Assembly (NCBI GenBank): GCA_014377795.1
Contig: JACMOY010000204.1
Span: forward strand, 1-7,743
Direction: 5' to 3'
Source: Actinomycetota bacterium
GTDB lineage: Bacteria; Actinomycetota; Actinomycetes; Actinomycetales; Angustibacteraceae
DNA: 7,743 bases
Shown here piece after piece: positions 1-6,444 of the stretch. The notes beneath the pieces were generated by a model. That model did no database searches and was not told where the DNA came from. It saw only the letters and a program-made list of their open reading frames with translations. Each line of letters opens with the position of its first letter. Positions within the stretch are counted from its first letter, which is position 1. Position numbers and translations under genes: made by a program.

Positions 1-123
1 AGCGTCTCGGGAGGCGTACGGCCACCCGTCGGCGAGCACGGCCCACAGCGCTTCTGGGCAGGCAGTGCTCCCGCGACGAACCGGCTCGAGGGCGTCGTCA
101 GGGGCGTCGGCAGGTGTCGTCAT
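1..123 (-). CDS. Partial ORF downstream of the RelA/SpoT-fold effector; candidate immunity protein (5' end only)
   Basis: An ORF opens at an ATG (bases 123-121, minus strand) and stays open for 41 codons to the window edge. An in-frame TGA lies three codons upstream, so this ATG is the earliest possible start. It overlaps the last 26 bases of the effector gene in another frame, which suggests translational coupling. The visible protein has an acidic start (MTTPADAPDDALEP) and then a segment reading PEALWAVLADGWPYA. That segment faintly resembles the first helix of actinobacterial SRPBCC/polyketide-cyclase-like proteins, but the expected Trp-Val-Val-Gly after it is absent (SRD follows), so I do not assign that family. 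Position directly behind a toxin-like gene is where an immunity gene is usually found; that role is inference from context only. The rest of the gene lies outside the window. Confidence 0.55.
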   Translation of the reverse strand, partial: MTTPADAPDDALEPVRRGSTACPEALWAVLADGWPYASRDA

Positions 124-1822
124 GTGAGGTCAGCGACTGCAGGCCCACGGCGCCGGCTGTGGCGGTCGGCCGGGCGAGCGGGTGCACCGACAGCAGGCGC
201 GGGGTGGTCAGGGTCGCGGTCGGGGCCTCGGCCGGCCCGATCGCCGCGGCCAGGCCGGTGATGCCGGCCGGGGTGGGCACCTGGGCGTACTCGCGCCCGA
301 TCCGCTGGCTGAGCAGGGCCCGCTCGGCGGGGTCGAGCCCCGTCACGCGCATCCGCTCGTAGTCCCGGTGGGTGCTCTGGGTGGCGGCCCAGCTGCTGGG
401 GGTGTGCACCTGCACCTCGACCAGGCGTCCGGTACGAGCGTCGGCGAGGGTCAGGTTGAGCCCGCGATAGCGGGGGCTGGGCCAGAAGTCTCTGCCGCGC
501 ACCAGCTGCAGGCCCTGGCCGCGCAGTGAGGCGACGACGGTCGCCACCGCCGCCACGTACCGGTCGTCCGGTGCGACGAGGGTGTACCGAACGGTGTCGT
601 TCACCGCGGCGACCACGGGGCGCAATGCGGCGCCCGGCTCGGCCAGCGGTCCGCTGAGCTTGCGGTACAGCGACGCACGGGTCTTGACGACGTGGTCGTG
701 CCCCACACGACGGACGCCGGAGCGCAGGGCCGCCGCCTCGACCCGCGGGGTGAGGTCGGCGGCGGCCCACCGCGCGTCGCGGGCGACCGCGGCCGCCACG
801 AGGTGCTGCTCAGGCAGCAGACGCGACACCCCACCGGTCCGGTCGGCGGGTGCGGCGTACGGCCGCAGGTCGCGCAGCCGCAGCCGCGAGCGGGTGGTCG
901 ACCCCGCCACCTGCACGGCCCCTCGCAGCCGGGTGCCGGCCGCGCCGCGAGCGGCTGTCGACGTGGCCCGGACGCCGAGCGAGGCGCCTCGGCCGGCCAC
1001 TGTCGCGGCTGCGCCGGTCGCGACCCCCAGGGCCACGTCCGGCGCCAGGTGGCCGATCGCCCGCGCCGGGTTCTCGGCAGCACCCTGCACGGCGTCGGTG
1101 ATGCTCCGCCTCGCCGAGGCGAGCGGGTGGTGGGCCACCCGACTGGCGCTCTCGGCGAGCGCCGGCGGGATCGCCGAGATGTCCGTGGACCATCCGGCCG
1201 GGTCGATGGCCGCCCGCACCAGGCTGAAGGGCATCAGGGCCGACTGCGAGGTCGCCAACGACTCGGCGACGCCGAGCTGCATCTCACGCTGCACGGCCAG
1301 CAGCCTGCGAACCAGGCGCACCAAAGCGTTCGGGCGATCGGGCGCCGCGAGGGCCGCCGTGCGCATGGCGTCAGCCGCGAGCCCCGCGCTGCCTCGAACG
1401 CTCGCGCGAGCGTGCTCGACGATGGTCAGCGCCCGCTGCTGCAGCGGCGTCGCGGACGCCGCTGCGCCGTGGGCGACCGCCCGCAGGTCGAGCATGACCG
1501 CCTCGTCCGCGTCCCGCTGGGCTGCCGTGAGCACGCTCGCGTGCGCGCGCACGGCCAGCGCGGCGGCGGCGACCGTTCGTGCGGCACGGGCGTAGGGCAA
1601 GGGCGTCGCCTGCAGGGCGAGGGCTGCGGCGGAGGCGGTGGCGCCGCGCCAACCGGGCAGGCCCGCCCCGTGCAGGAGCCGGTCGACGGCCCTCAGCCCG
1701 CGGGCCATCGCCTCGAGCTGGTCGGCGAGGTCGTTCACGCGCTGCGGCTCGCCGGGCACCAGGTCGCTCCCGGCGCGCGCACCAGGCAGCACGCGCGGTA
1801 GTGCCGTCCCGGCAGGGGTCAT
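98..1822 (-). CDS. Putative type VII-secreted polymorphic toxin with C-terminal RelA/SpoT-like nucleotidyltransferase domain
   Basis: The 574-residue product starts at the ATG that shares one base with the stop of the upstream WXG100-like gene (TGATG). Residues 25-120 are helical and contain a W-R-G turn at 58-60, as in WXG proteins. Residues 120-330 are Ala-rich, with a Gly/Ala hydrophobic stretch near 259-285 that might help translocation. Residues about 373-516 look like a RelA/SpoT synthetase fold: K380 and SLYRKL; D409 and R412 in NDTVRYT; W447; Y452-RGLN; E469-V-Q-V-H-T (the ExQxxT signature with the metal-binding Glu); and H485/Y488. Family members transfer pyrophosphate from ATP to nucleotides or, in some toxins, to tRNA; the acceptor cannot be read from sequence. 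No HD hydrolase, TGS or ACT domain is present, unlike long housekeeping Rel. The 520-574 tail is low-complexity. Secretion and toxicity are inferred from architecture and the neighbouring gene. An ATG further upstream would extend the frame but would run through the WXG100-like gene. Confidence 0.75.
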   Translation of the reverse strand: MTPAGTALPRVLPGARAGSDLVPGEPQRVNDLADQLEAMARGLRAVDRLLHGAGLPGWRGATASAAALALQATPLPYARAARTVAAAALAVRAHASVLTAAQRDADEAVMLDLRAVAHGAAASATPLQQRALTIVEHARASVRGSAGLAADAMRTAALAAPDRPNALVRLVRRLLAVQREMQLGVAESLATSQSALMPFSLVRAAIDPAGWSTDISAIPPALAESASRVAHHPLASARRSITDAVQGAAENPARAIGHLAPDVALGVATGAAATVAGRGASLGVRATSTAARGAAGTRLRGAVQVAGSTTRSRLRLRDLRPYAAPADRTGGVSRLLPEQHLVAAAVARDARWAAADLTPRVEAAALRSGVRRVGHDHVVKTRASLYRKLSGPLAEPGAALRPVVAAVNDTVRYTLVAPDDRYVAAVATVVASLRGQGLQLVRGRDFWPSPRYRGLNLTLADARTGRLVEVQVHTPSSWAATQSTHRDYERMRVTGLDPAERALLSQRIGREYAQVPTPAGITGLAAAIGPAEAPTATLTTPRLLSVHPLARPTATAGAVGLQSLTSHDDTCRRP

Positions 1823-2109
1823 CAGCGCGCAGCCGGGCCGGCCAGCCGGTCCGCCTGCTCGTAGACCTCGGCCGCCAACCGCAGCGCGTCGGCGGTCCGG
1901 CGGGTCTGCGCCGCCATCAGCCGCAGTCCCTCGTGCCAGCGGTCGGCGAACAGCTCGGCCTGCCGCGTCAGCTCGGCGTCGCCACCGCAGTGGGCCCGGC
2001 CGCGCACCACGCCCGGGTGCTCGGCGACGTCCCGAGTCGCGTCGGCGGCGTCGCACAGCATCGCCGCGACCTCGCGCAGCCGGTCGGTCTGCACCGCGTA
2101 GTCGGCCAT
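1822..2109 (-). CDS. WXG100-like ESX/type VII secretion partner protein
   Basis: This 95-residue, two-helix protein has the usual length of ESX/WXG100 family members. A first helix (about 5-30) is followed by a glycine-containing turn (HCGGD, 40-44) and a second helix (47-88). A Y83-E-Q-A-D87 sequence near the C-terminus matches the YxxxD/E export signal of mycobacterial-type ESX substrates. The canonical WXG is absent from the turn; the only Trp (W58) lies in helix two. The stop overlaps the start of the large effector by one base (TGATG), so the two are probably made in equal amounts and pair before export; small alpha-helical partners of this kind are known for large T7SS toxins. No clear Shine-Dalgarno precedes the ATG, but a TAGCGT box sits six bases upstream, consistent with a leaderless transcript. 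No ESX ATPase or membrane component is in the window, so export would rely on machinery encoded elsewhere. Confidence 0.75.
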   Translation of the reverse strand: MADYAVQTDRLREVAAMLCDAADATRDVAEHPGVVRGRAHCGGDAELTRQAELFADRWHEGLRLMAAQTRRTADALRLAAEVYEQADRLAGPAAR

Positions 2110-2115
2110 GACCCG

Positions 2116-2121
2116 ACGCTA
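2116..2121 (-). promoter_or_regulatory. Putative -10 box (TAGCGT) for the WXG100-like/effector cassette, leaderless start
   Basis: Read on the minus strand, TAGCGT matches the actinobacterial TAnnnT -10 pattern and ends six bases before the ATG at 2109. That places the expected transcription start at or next to the start codon. No convincing -35 hexamer is visible. The absence of an SD in front of this ATG agrees with leaderless translation. Confidence 0.4.
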
Positions 2122-2231
2122 GAACGATCGACCCTCGTCCCGCTGGCGTCGTCCACAGGCCCCATGCGGTGTGAGACAGCGCACGTCGTCCCGGGCGGCG
2201 AGCCGTCCAGCCACGCGTGACAATGGTGAGC

Positions 2232-2251
2232 CACCGGTTGAGCGACCGGTG
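2232..2251. repeat. Inverted repeat CACCGGT-N6-ACCGGTG, possible operator or hairpin
   Basis: A perfect 7-bp inverted repeat (2232-2238 and 2245-2251) encloses a six-base TGAGCG loop. It is embedded in a 9-base direct repeat GGTGAGCCA (2225-2233 and 2248-2256). It lies just upstream of the SD of the small gene at 2273 and about 120 bases from the divergent effector cassette. It could be an operator for either direction or an RNA hairpin in the small gene's leader; the sequence does not decide. Confidence 0.45.
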
Positions 2252-2261
2252 AGCCATGACC

Positions 2262-2267
2262 GAGGGG
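2262..2267 (+). promoter_or_regulatory. Ribosome binding site GAGGGG that sets the start of the 46-codon small gene
   Basis: GAGGGG lies five bases before the GTG at 2273. This strong SD-like match favours that start over the in-frame ATG at 2171, which would add 34 residues of low plausibility. Confidence 0.45.
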
Positions 2268-2272
2268 AAACC

Positions 2273-2413
2273 GTGCCCGAGCAGACGAGCGACGCCCTGT
2301 CCACCGAGTGCCTGCGCGCGGGTCTGAGCCTGGCCAACCCGCGCCGCCTGCGGGTCGGTCGCGACGGTCGACCGCTGCCCGTGCCGTCGGTGACCGGCTC
2401 GCACGCCGCCTGA
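2273..2413 (+). CDS. Possible small protein of 46 residues, unknown function
   Basis: A GTG start preceded at good spacing by GAGGGG opens a 46-codon frame ending in TGA. By hand count 42 of 46 codons end in G or C, the third-position bias expected of a real gene in this genome. The product has an acidic/polar N-terminus (MPEQTSDALSTE) and a basic, Arg-rich middle (NPRRLRVGRDGRP). There is one Cys, no signal peptide, no membrane segment and no recognised domain. It lies between the divergent effector cassette and the PAC2 gene, with a hairpin on each side. The family is not recognised. A chance open frame remains possible because random frames in such GC-rich DNA are also often open. Confidence 0.4.
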   Translation: MPEQTSDALSTECLRAGLSLANPRRLRVGRDGRPLPVPSVTGSHAA

Positions 2414-2446
2414 GCGCACGGGATGGATCGTGCCGGCGCGGGCGTT

Positions 2447-2465
2447 GTGCGGGTGAGCCCCGCAC
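2447..2465 (+). terminator. GC-rich hairpin between the small gene and the PAC2 gene (possible terminator or leader structure)
   Basis: GTGCGGG and CCCGCAC form a perfect 7-bp stem around a five-base TGAGC loop, 33 bases after the small gene's stop and 16 bases before the PAC2 ribosome binding site. No T-tract follows. It may be a U-less actinobacterial terminator or a fold in the PAC2 leader; the type given is the first guess only. Confidence 0.3.
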
Positions 2466-2481
2466 CGGCGGGACTGCCTCC

Positions 2482-2486
2482 GGAGG
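2482..2486 (+). promoter_or_regulatory. Ribosome binding site GGAGG of the PAC2 gene, inside a 10-bp palindrome
   Basis: GGAGG sits five bases before the GTG at 2492 and fixes that start. It forms the right half of the perfect palindrome CCTCCGGAGG (2477-2486), so an anti-SD copy lies directly against the SD. Confidence 0.75.
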
Positions 2487-2491
2487 TACCT

Positions 2492-3406
2492 GTGCTCGAC
2501 CCCGACGCCCTCTACACGCCCACCGACGCGGCTGACGGCGTCACCGCGCCGGTCCTGCTGCATGCGCTGAGCGGTTTCATCGACGCCGGATCGGCCGGCC
2601 GGATCGCCGCCGACCACCTCCTGTCGACCCTCGAGAACGAGCTGCTCGCGTCGTTCGACCCCGACCAGCTCGTCGACTACCGGTCACGTCGGCCGGTCAT
2701 GGTGTACGACAAGGACCACTACGAGTCCTATGCGACACCGCTGGTCCAGCTGCACGCGGTCACCGACCTGCAGGGCCAGACCTTCCTGCTGCTCACCGGC
2801 CCCGAGCCCGACCTGCAGTGGGAAGGGTTCGTCAGCGCGGTGCGCGGACTGGTGCAGCGCTTCGGCGTGCAGACCACCATCGGCATCCACGCGATCCCGA
2901 TGGCGGTCCCGCACACCCGACCGATCGGCGTCCTGTCCCATGGCACCCGCGAGGGTCTGGCCCCCCAGCGCCAGTCCTGGGTCGGCACCGTGCAGATCCC
3001 CGCGTCGGTGGCGGCACTGCTCGAGCTGCGCCTGGGCGAAGCCGGGCACGACGCGATGGGCTTCGTCGTCCAGGTGCCGCACTACCTCGCCGACGCCGAG
3101 TACCCCGAGGCGGCCGCGGTGCTGGTCGACAACGTCGGTGAGTCCGCGGGCCTGACGCTGCCGACCGGCGCCCTGCTGACCTCGGCCGAGCAGACCCGCC
3201 TGGCCATCACCGAGCAGGTGGCGGCCTCGGACGAGGTGAGCCGGGTGGTGCAGGCGCTGGAGCAGCAGTACGACGCCTACGTCGGCGCCCGCGGTCGCAC
3301 CAGCCTGATGGCGGCCGACGACACGGGCCTGCCCTCCGCCGACGAGCTGGGTGCCGAGGTCGAGCGGTTCCTCGCCGGCAACACGCCCGACGGACCGACG
3401 GTCTAG
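2492..3406 (+). CDS. PAC2-family protein (proteasome assembly chaperone-like)
   Basis: The GTG at 2492 is chosen for its SD (GGAGG) and because the family commonly begins with a VLDP-type sequence. A longer in-frame ATG at 2423 would run through the hairpin and SD. The 304-residue product shows PAC2 features: GFIDAG (28-33), DYRSRRP (62-68), LLTGPEPDLQW (100-110) and IPMAVPHTRP (135-144). The C-terminal third is helical (VSRVVQALEQQYDAYV). PAC2 proteins are homologues of archaeal and eukaryotic proteasome assembly chaperones. Actinobacterial members are widespread, but their exact role is not settled. It is a soluble cytoplasmic protein with no signal peptide. The presence of pafA in the same window fits a link to the Pup-proteasome, though they are separated by the SDR and GNAT genes and are not one operon. 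It ends on a CTAG shared with the convergent SDR gene. Confidence 0.88.
   Translation: MLDPDALYTPTDAADGVTAPVLLHALSGFIDAGSAGRIAADHLLSTLENELLASFDPDQLVDYRSRRPVMVYDKDHYESYATPLVQLHAVTDLQGQTFLLLTGPEPDLQWEGFVSAVRGLVQRFGVQTTIGIHAIPMAVPHTRPIGVLSHGTREGLAPQRQSWVGTVQIPASVAALLELRLGEAGHDAMGFVVQVPHYLADAEYPEAAAVLVDNVGESAGLTLPTGALLTSAEQTRLAITEQVAASDEVSRVVQALEQQYDAYVGARGRTSLMAADDTGLPSADELGAEVERFLAGNTPDGPTV
3403..3406. other. Shared palindromic CTAG serving as stop codon for two convergent genes
   Basis: On plus, TAG at 3404-3406 ends the PAC2 gene. On minus, TAG (bases 3405-3403) ends the SDR gene. The two reading frames therefore overlap by four bases with no spacer, so no terminator can lie between them without being inside coding sequence. 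Confidence 0.9.
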
Positions 3407-4398
3407 TGCTGCAACGCCTCTAGCAGCAACAGCTCGTCGCCGCGCGAGAGCCCGGCGGCACGTTCGCGGTCCAGGCCGCGGCGCCGCTCGTCGGCCAGGG
3501 TGTCGGCCAGGGTCTGGTCGCGCGGACGTCGGGTCAGGCCTGACTGCATCGCCCGTGCGTCAGAGCGCGCGCCGAAGCCGGCGTGGTCCGCCCACGGCAG
3601 CCACAGCGGTAACGAGCGCGGGCCCGCCCAGCCGGTGACGTCGTTGTCCTGCAACCACTGTGGGTCCGCGGCGAGCCGTCGGGCGCGTCCGCCCGCGACC
3701 GTGTTGGCCGCGTCGAGCAGGTCGCCCAGCCGCTGGCGCTCGCCGACGCAGTTGACCGGGCCGGTCGTGCCCACCTCGCCGGCGGTCACCAGCCACGCCG
3801 CCAGGTCGCGGACGTCGATCGTCTGGGTCGGCTGGTCGTCGGCGTCGGGGACCAGCACCGGACCGTCACCGGCCAGCGCGAACCGGCTCACCCAGTAGCC
3901 GTACCGGTCGCTCGGGTCGCCGGGGCCGCCGATCAGACCGGCCCGGGCCAGCAGCGCCCGGTCGCCGACCGCAGACAGCACGGCTGCCTCGCAGGCGACC
4001 TTGGCCTCGCCGTAGGTCTCGCCTGTCGCGGGGACGTCATCGGCCAGCGCGGCCAGCAGCGGCGCGTCCTCGTCGGCGCCCGGGGTGTCGTGCGTGGCGT
4101 ACACCGAGCAGGAGGACACGTAGGTCCAGTGGGCGCTCCGCGGGCCGAGGGCCGTGACGGCCCCGCGCACCTGCTCGGGCTGCCACGACACGTCCACGAC
4201 CGCGTCCCAGTCGCGGGCGGTCGCGCCGTCGTACGCGCCGGGCTGCGACCGGTCGGCGGTGAGCAGCGTGACGCCGGGTGCGACGGCACCGGCCTCGCCG
4301 CGTGCCAGGCAGGTCACGCGGTGACCCCGCTCGACCGCGACCCGGGCCACCTCGCGGCCCAGCCACGCCGTCCCACCCAGCACCAGCAGCTCGCCCAT
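3403..4398 (-). CDS. Extended-SDR NAD-dependent epimerase/dehydratase family protein
   Basis: The 331-residue product begins at MGELLVLGG. This start places the nucleotide-binding glycine motif (GGTAWLGR, 8-15) at the N-terminus as usual; an ATG 19 codons upstream adds only a basic, non-conserved tail. A purine-rich stretch (GGTGGGGTGGGGGC) precedes it. Rossmann features follow: VDVSW (68-72), the active-site strand YVSSCSVY with its Ser (93-100), and the catalytic Y129-x-x-x-K133 in [20 protein letters not shown] (201-214) is typical of sugar-nucleotide epimerase relatives. The family performs NAD(P)-dependent redox chemistry, often on nucleotide sugars or isoprenoid/flavonoid-like substrates; the substrate here cannot be inferred. 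It is transcribed divergently from the GNAT gene (start codons about 70 bases apart) and convergently to the PAC2 gene. Confidence 0.88.
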   Translation of the reverse strand: MGELLVLGGTAWLGREVARVAVERGHRVTCLARGEAGAVAPGVTLLTADRSQPGAYDGATARDWDAVVDVSWQPEQVRGAVTALGPRSAHWTYVSSCSVYATHDTPGADEDAPLLAALADDVPATGETYGEAKVACEAAVLSAVGDRALLARAGLIGGPGDPSDRYGYWVSRFALAGDGPVLVPDADDQPTQTIDVRDLAAWLVTAGEVGTTGPVNCVGERQRLGDLLDAANTVAGGRARRLAADPQWLQDNDVTGWAGPRSLPLWLPWADHAGFGARSDARAMQSGLTRRPRDQTLADTLADERRRGLDRERAAGLSRGDELLLLEALQH

Positions 4399-4456
4399 GC
4401 CCCCACCCCACCAGCCGGCCGCCGCGCGCGGCACCGAGGTTCGCCGACGGCGCAAC

Positions 4457-4462
4457 TACCCT
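4457..4462 (+). promoter_or_regulatory. Putative -10 box (TACCCT) for a leaderless GNAT transcript
   Basis: TACCCT fits TAnnnT and ends six bases before the GTG at 4469, which puts the predicted transcription start at the start codon. There is no SD in front of that GTG. The geometry is identical to the box in front of the WXG100-like gene. No clear -35 is seen. Confidence 0.5.
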
Positions 4463-4468
4463 GGCCGC

Positions 4469-5020
4469 GTGCCGAGCCGCCCCGACGTCCGAGTCCGAAC
4501 GGCGATCGCCGCCGACGCCGGCGAGCTGCTGACCGTTCAGCTGGCCGCGTTCGTCAGCGAGGCGCAGCAGTACGGCGACCCGCTGATCCTGCCGCTGCGC
4601 GACGACGTCGGCGCCGTCCGCAGCGCGGTCGCAGACCCGGCGTGCACGGTGCTCGTGGCCGAGGTCGTGGTGGGCGGTCCGGACGGTCGCGCCGGCCGCC
4701 TGCTCGGCTCGGCCCGGCTGCACCGTGGCGACGTGGGCCAGGTGGGCCGCGTCGTGGTCGCCCCGGACGCGCAGGGGCTGGGTGTGGGTTCGCTGCTGCT
4801 CGGTGCGCTCCACCGGGTCGCCGCCCGGGACGGCGCCCTCGCCACCGAGCTGTTCACCGGCGCCGACTCGGCGCGCAACATCGCCTTCTACGCCCGGCAC
4901 GGGTACGTCGCCACCCACCTGATCGCCGACGACCGGGGGGTGCGGCTGCAGGTCATGCGGCGCGCGGCCGACGCGTTCGGGTCGCCTCCGCACGCGGGCC
5001 CGCCCGCCGACGTAGGCTGA
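4469..5020 (+). CDS. GNAT-family N-acetyltransferase
   Basis: The 183-residue product is a single-domain GNAT protein. The acetyl-CoA-binding motif A is clear: [20 protein letters not shown] (92-111), with the pyrophosphate loop Q102-G-L-G-V-G107. Motif B is also present, with N137 and Y141 in [11 protein letters not shown]. The N-terminal [18 protein letters not shown] is the usual first strand and helix. Family members transfer an acetyl group from acetyl-CoA to an amine on a small molecule or protein; the acceptor is unknown. The GTG start was preferred to the in-frame ATG at 4397 because TACCCT lies six bases before it (leaderless arrangement), and because the upstream codons would overlap the 5' end of the divergent SDR gene and encode an Arg/Pro-rich tail. 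Its 3' end probably contains the pafA promoter. Confidence 0.87.
   Translation: MPSRPDVRVRTAIAADAGELLTVQLAAFVSEAQQYGDPLILPLRDDVGAVRSAVADPACTVLVAEVVVGGPDGRAGRLLGSARLHRGDVGQVGRVVVAPDAQGLGVGSLLLGALHRVAARDGALATELFTGADSARNIAFYARHGYVATHLIADDRGVRLQVMRRAADAFGSPPHAGPPADVG
5013..5018 (+). promoter_or_regulatory. Putative -10 box (TAGGCT) for pafA, overlapping the GNAT stop codon
   Basis: TAGGCT matches TAnnnT and lies 28 bases upstream of the pafA ATG. It predicts a leader of roughly 20 bases that still contains the GAGGGAG ribosome binding site (5036-5042). The last T of the box is the first base of the GNAT TGA. The -35 region is not recognisable. Confidence 0.5.
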
Positions 5021-5046
5021 AGTACGGCTACCTGCGAGGGAGCGGC

Positions 5047-6408
5047 ATGGACCGGCGGATCTTCGGGATCGAGAACGAGTACGGCGTCACGTGCACGTTC
5101 GAGGGGCAGCGCAGGCTGAGCCCGGACGAGGTCGCGCGCTACCTGTTCCGGCGGGTCGTGTCGTGGGGTCGGTCCAGCAACGTCTTCTTGCGCAACGGCG
5201 CCCGGCTCTACCTCGACGTCGGCTCGCACCCCGAGTACGCCACCCCCGAGTGCGACGACGTCCGCCAGGTCGTCGTGCACGACAAGGCCGGCGAGCGCAT
5301 CCTGGAGGGGTTGGTGGCCGACGCTCAGACCCGCCTCGCGGACGAGGGCATCGCCGGGGACGTCTACCTGTTCAAGAACAACACCGACTCGGCCGGCAAC
5401 TCCTACGGCTGCCACGAGAACTACCTGGTGCCGCGGAACGGGGACTTCCAGCGGCTGTCCGACGTCCTGATCCCGTTCTTCGTCAGCCGCCAGATCATCT
5501 GCGGCGCGGGCAAGATCCTGCAGACCCCGCGCGGCGCGGTGTTCTGCGTCAGCCAGCGCGCCGACCACATCTGGGAGGGCGTGTCGAGCGCCACCACCCG
5601 CTCCCGGCCGATCATCAACACCCGCGACGAGCCGCACGCGGACGCCGAGAAGCACCGCCGTCTGCACGTGATCGTCGGTGACTCCAACATGAGCGAGACG
5701 ACGACGATGCTCAAGGTCGGCTCGGCCGACCTGGTGCTGCAGATGATCGAGGCCGGGGTCGTCATGCGCGACCTGTCCCTCGAGAACCCGATCCGCGCCA
5801 TCCGCGAGATCAGCCACGACATGACCGGACGCCGGCTCGTGCGGCTTGCCGGCGGGCGCGAGATGTCGGCGCTGCAGATCCAGACCGAGTACTACGAGCG
5901 GGCCTGCGAGTTCGTCGAGCAGCAGGGCGCCTCGACGCCGGCGCACAAGACGGTGCTCGAGCTGTGGGGCCGCACCCTGCGGGCGATCGAGACCGGCGAC
6001 CTGTCGCTGGTCGACCGCGAGATCGACTGGGTCATCAAGCACCGGCTGATCGAGCGTTACCGCGCCAAGCACGGGCTCGAGCTGAGCAGCCCGCGGATCG
6101 CGCAGATCGACCTCGCCTACCACGACATCCACCGCCGCCGCGGGCTGTACTACCTGCTGCAGCGCAGCGGCCAGGTCGAGCGGGTGGCGAGCGACCTGGA
6201 GATCTTCGAGGCCAAGAACGTGCCGCCGCAGACGACCCGGGCCAAGCTGCGCGGCGACTTCGTGCGCGCGGCGCAGGACAACCGGCGCGACTTCACCGTC
6301 GACTGGGTGCACCTGAAGCTGAACGACCAGGCCCAGCGCACCGTGCTGTGCAAGGACCCGTTCGCGAGCACCGACGAGCGCGTCGAGCGGCTGATCGCCG
6401 GCATGTAG
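5047..6408 (+). CDS. pafA: Pup--protein ligase PafA
   Basis: PafA couples the deamidated C-terminal glutamate of Pup to lysines of target proteins, using ATP, and so marks them for the Mpa/ARC-proteasome. The 453-residue length is typical. The N-terminal signature is intact: [10 protein letters not shown] with Glu9, Asn10 and Glu11 for metal/ATP binding, and Asp57 in ARLYLD, which matches the catalytic Asp of the family. Next come [10 protein letters not shown] (60-69) and [16 protein letters not shown] (111-126). The C-terminal domain closes with [18 protein letters not shown]. It is PafA rather than its homologue Dop: the extreme N-terminus and length fit the ligase, and the loop insertion after the first strands found in Dop is missing. 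The ATG at 5047 is set by GAGGGAG four bases upstream. The next gene starts 77 bases downstream with its own promoter-like box. Pup, Dop and the 20S subunits are not in the window. Confidence 0.97.
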   Translation: MDRRIFGIENEYGVTCTFEGQRRLSPDEVARYLFRRVVSWGRSSNVFLRNGARLYLDVGSHPEYATPECDDVRQVVVHDKAGERILEGLVADAQTRLADEGIAGDVYLFKNNTDSAGNSYGCHENYLVPRNGDFQRLSDVLIPFFVSRQIICGAGKILQTPRGAVFCVSQRADHIWEGVSSATTRSRPIINTRDEPHADAEKHRRLHVIVGDSNMSETTTMLKVGSADLVLQMIEAGVVMRDLSLENPIRAIREISHDMTGRRLVRLAGGREMSALQIQTEYYERACEFVEQQGASTPAHKTVLELWGRTLRAIETGDLSLVDREIDWVIKHRLIERYRAKHGLELSSPRIAQIDLAYHDIHRRRGLYYLLQRSGQVERVASDLEIFEAKNVPPQTTRAKLRGDFVRAAQDNRRDFTVDWVHLKLNDQAQRTVLCKDPFASTDERVERLIAGM

Positions 6409-6418
6409 CCCAGCGGCC

Positions 6419-6439
6419 CCCAGGGTGCTCCCAGGGTGC
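6419..6439 (+). repeat. Tandem 10-base direct repeat CCCAGGGTGC, 11-base period, upstream of the FKBP lipoprotein gene
   Basis: CCCAGGGTGC occurs at 6419-6428 and again at 6430-6439, about one helical turn apart. The second copy ends five bases before a TAGGCT -10-like box, so the pair covers the expected -35 and spacer. This is a plausible regulator binding site, but no known operator is recognised. Confidence 0.5.
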
Positions 6440-6444
6440 CGGGT

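Noticed and set aside
1..123. Firm assignment of the left-edge ORF to the SRPBCC superfamily
   Set aside because: Only about 15 residues resemble the family, and the expected following motif is missing; too little sequence is visible.
582..1801. Plus-strand open frames across the effector gene
   Set aside because: They are Arg/Ala/Pro/Gly-rich and show no domain, while the minus frame has a coherent domain order and a coupled start.
98..1822. Housekeeping Rel/RSH or a simple small alarmone synthetase
   Set aside because: No HD, TGS or ACT domains; about 370 residues of WXG/Ala-rich sequence precede the synthetase-like domain, and the coupled partner is WXG100-like.
2171..2272. Longer ATG start (2171) for the small plus-strand gene
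   Set aside because: No SD in front, and the added residues run through the repeat-rich control region. The GTG at 2273 has a strong SD.
1823..2617. N-terminal extension of the effector frame to an ATG at 2617
   Set aside because: It would run antisense to the PAC2 gene start and in another frame through the WXG100-like gene. The TGATG coupling start at 1822 explains the gene.
4888..6312. Long open frame (474 codons) on the minus strand across pafA
   Set aside because: It is antisense to the unmistakable pafA and arises from the G/C-biased third codon position. The translation is low-complexity, Val/Leu/Asp/Arg-rich, with no recognisable domain.
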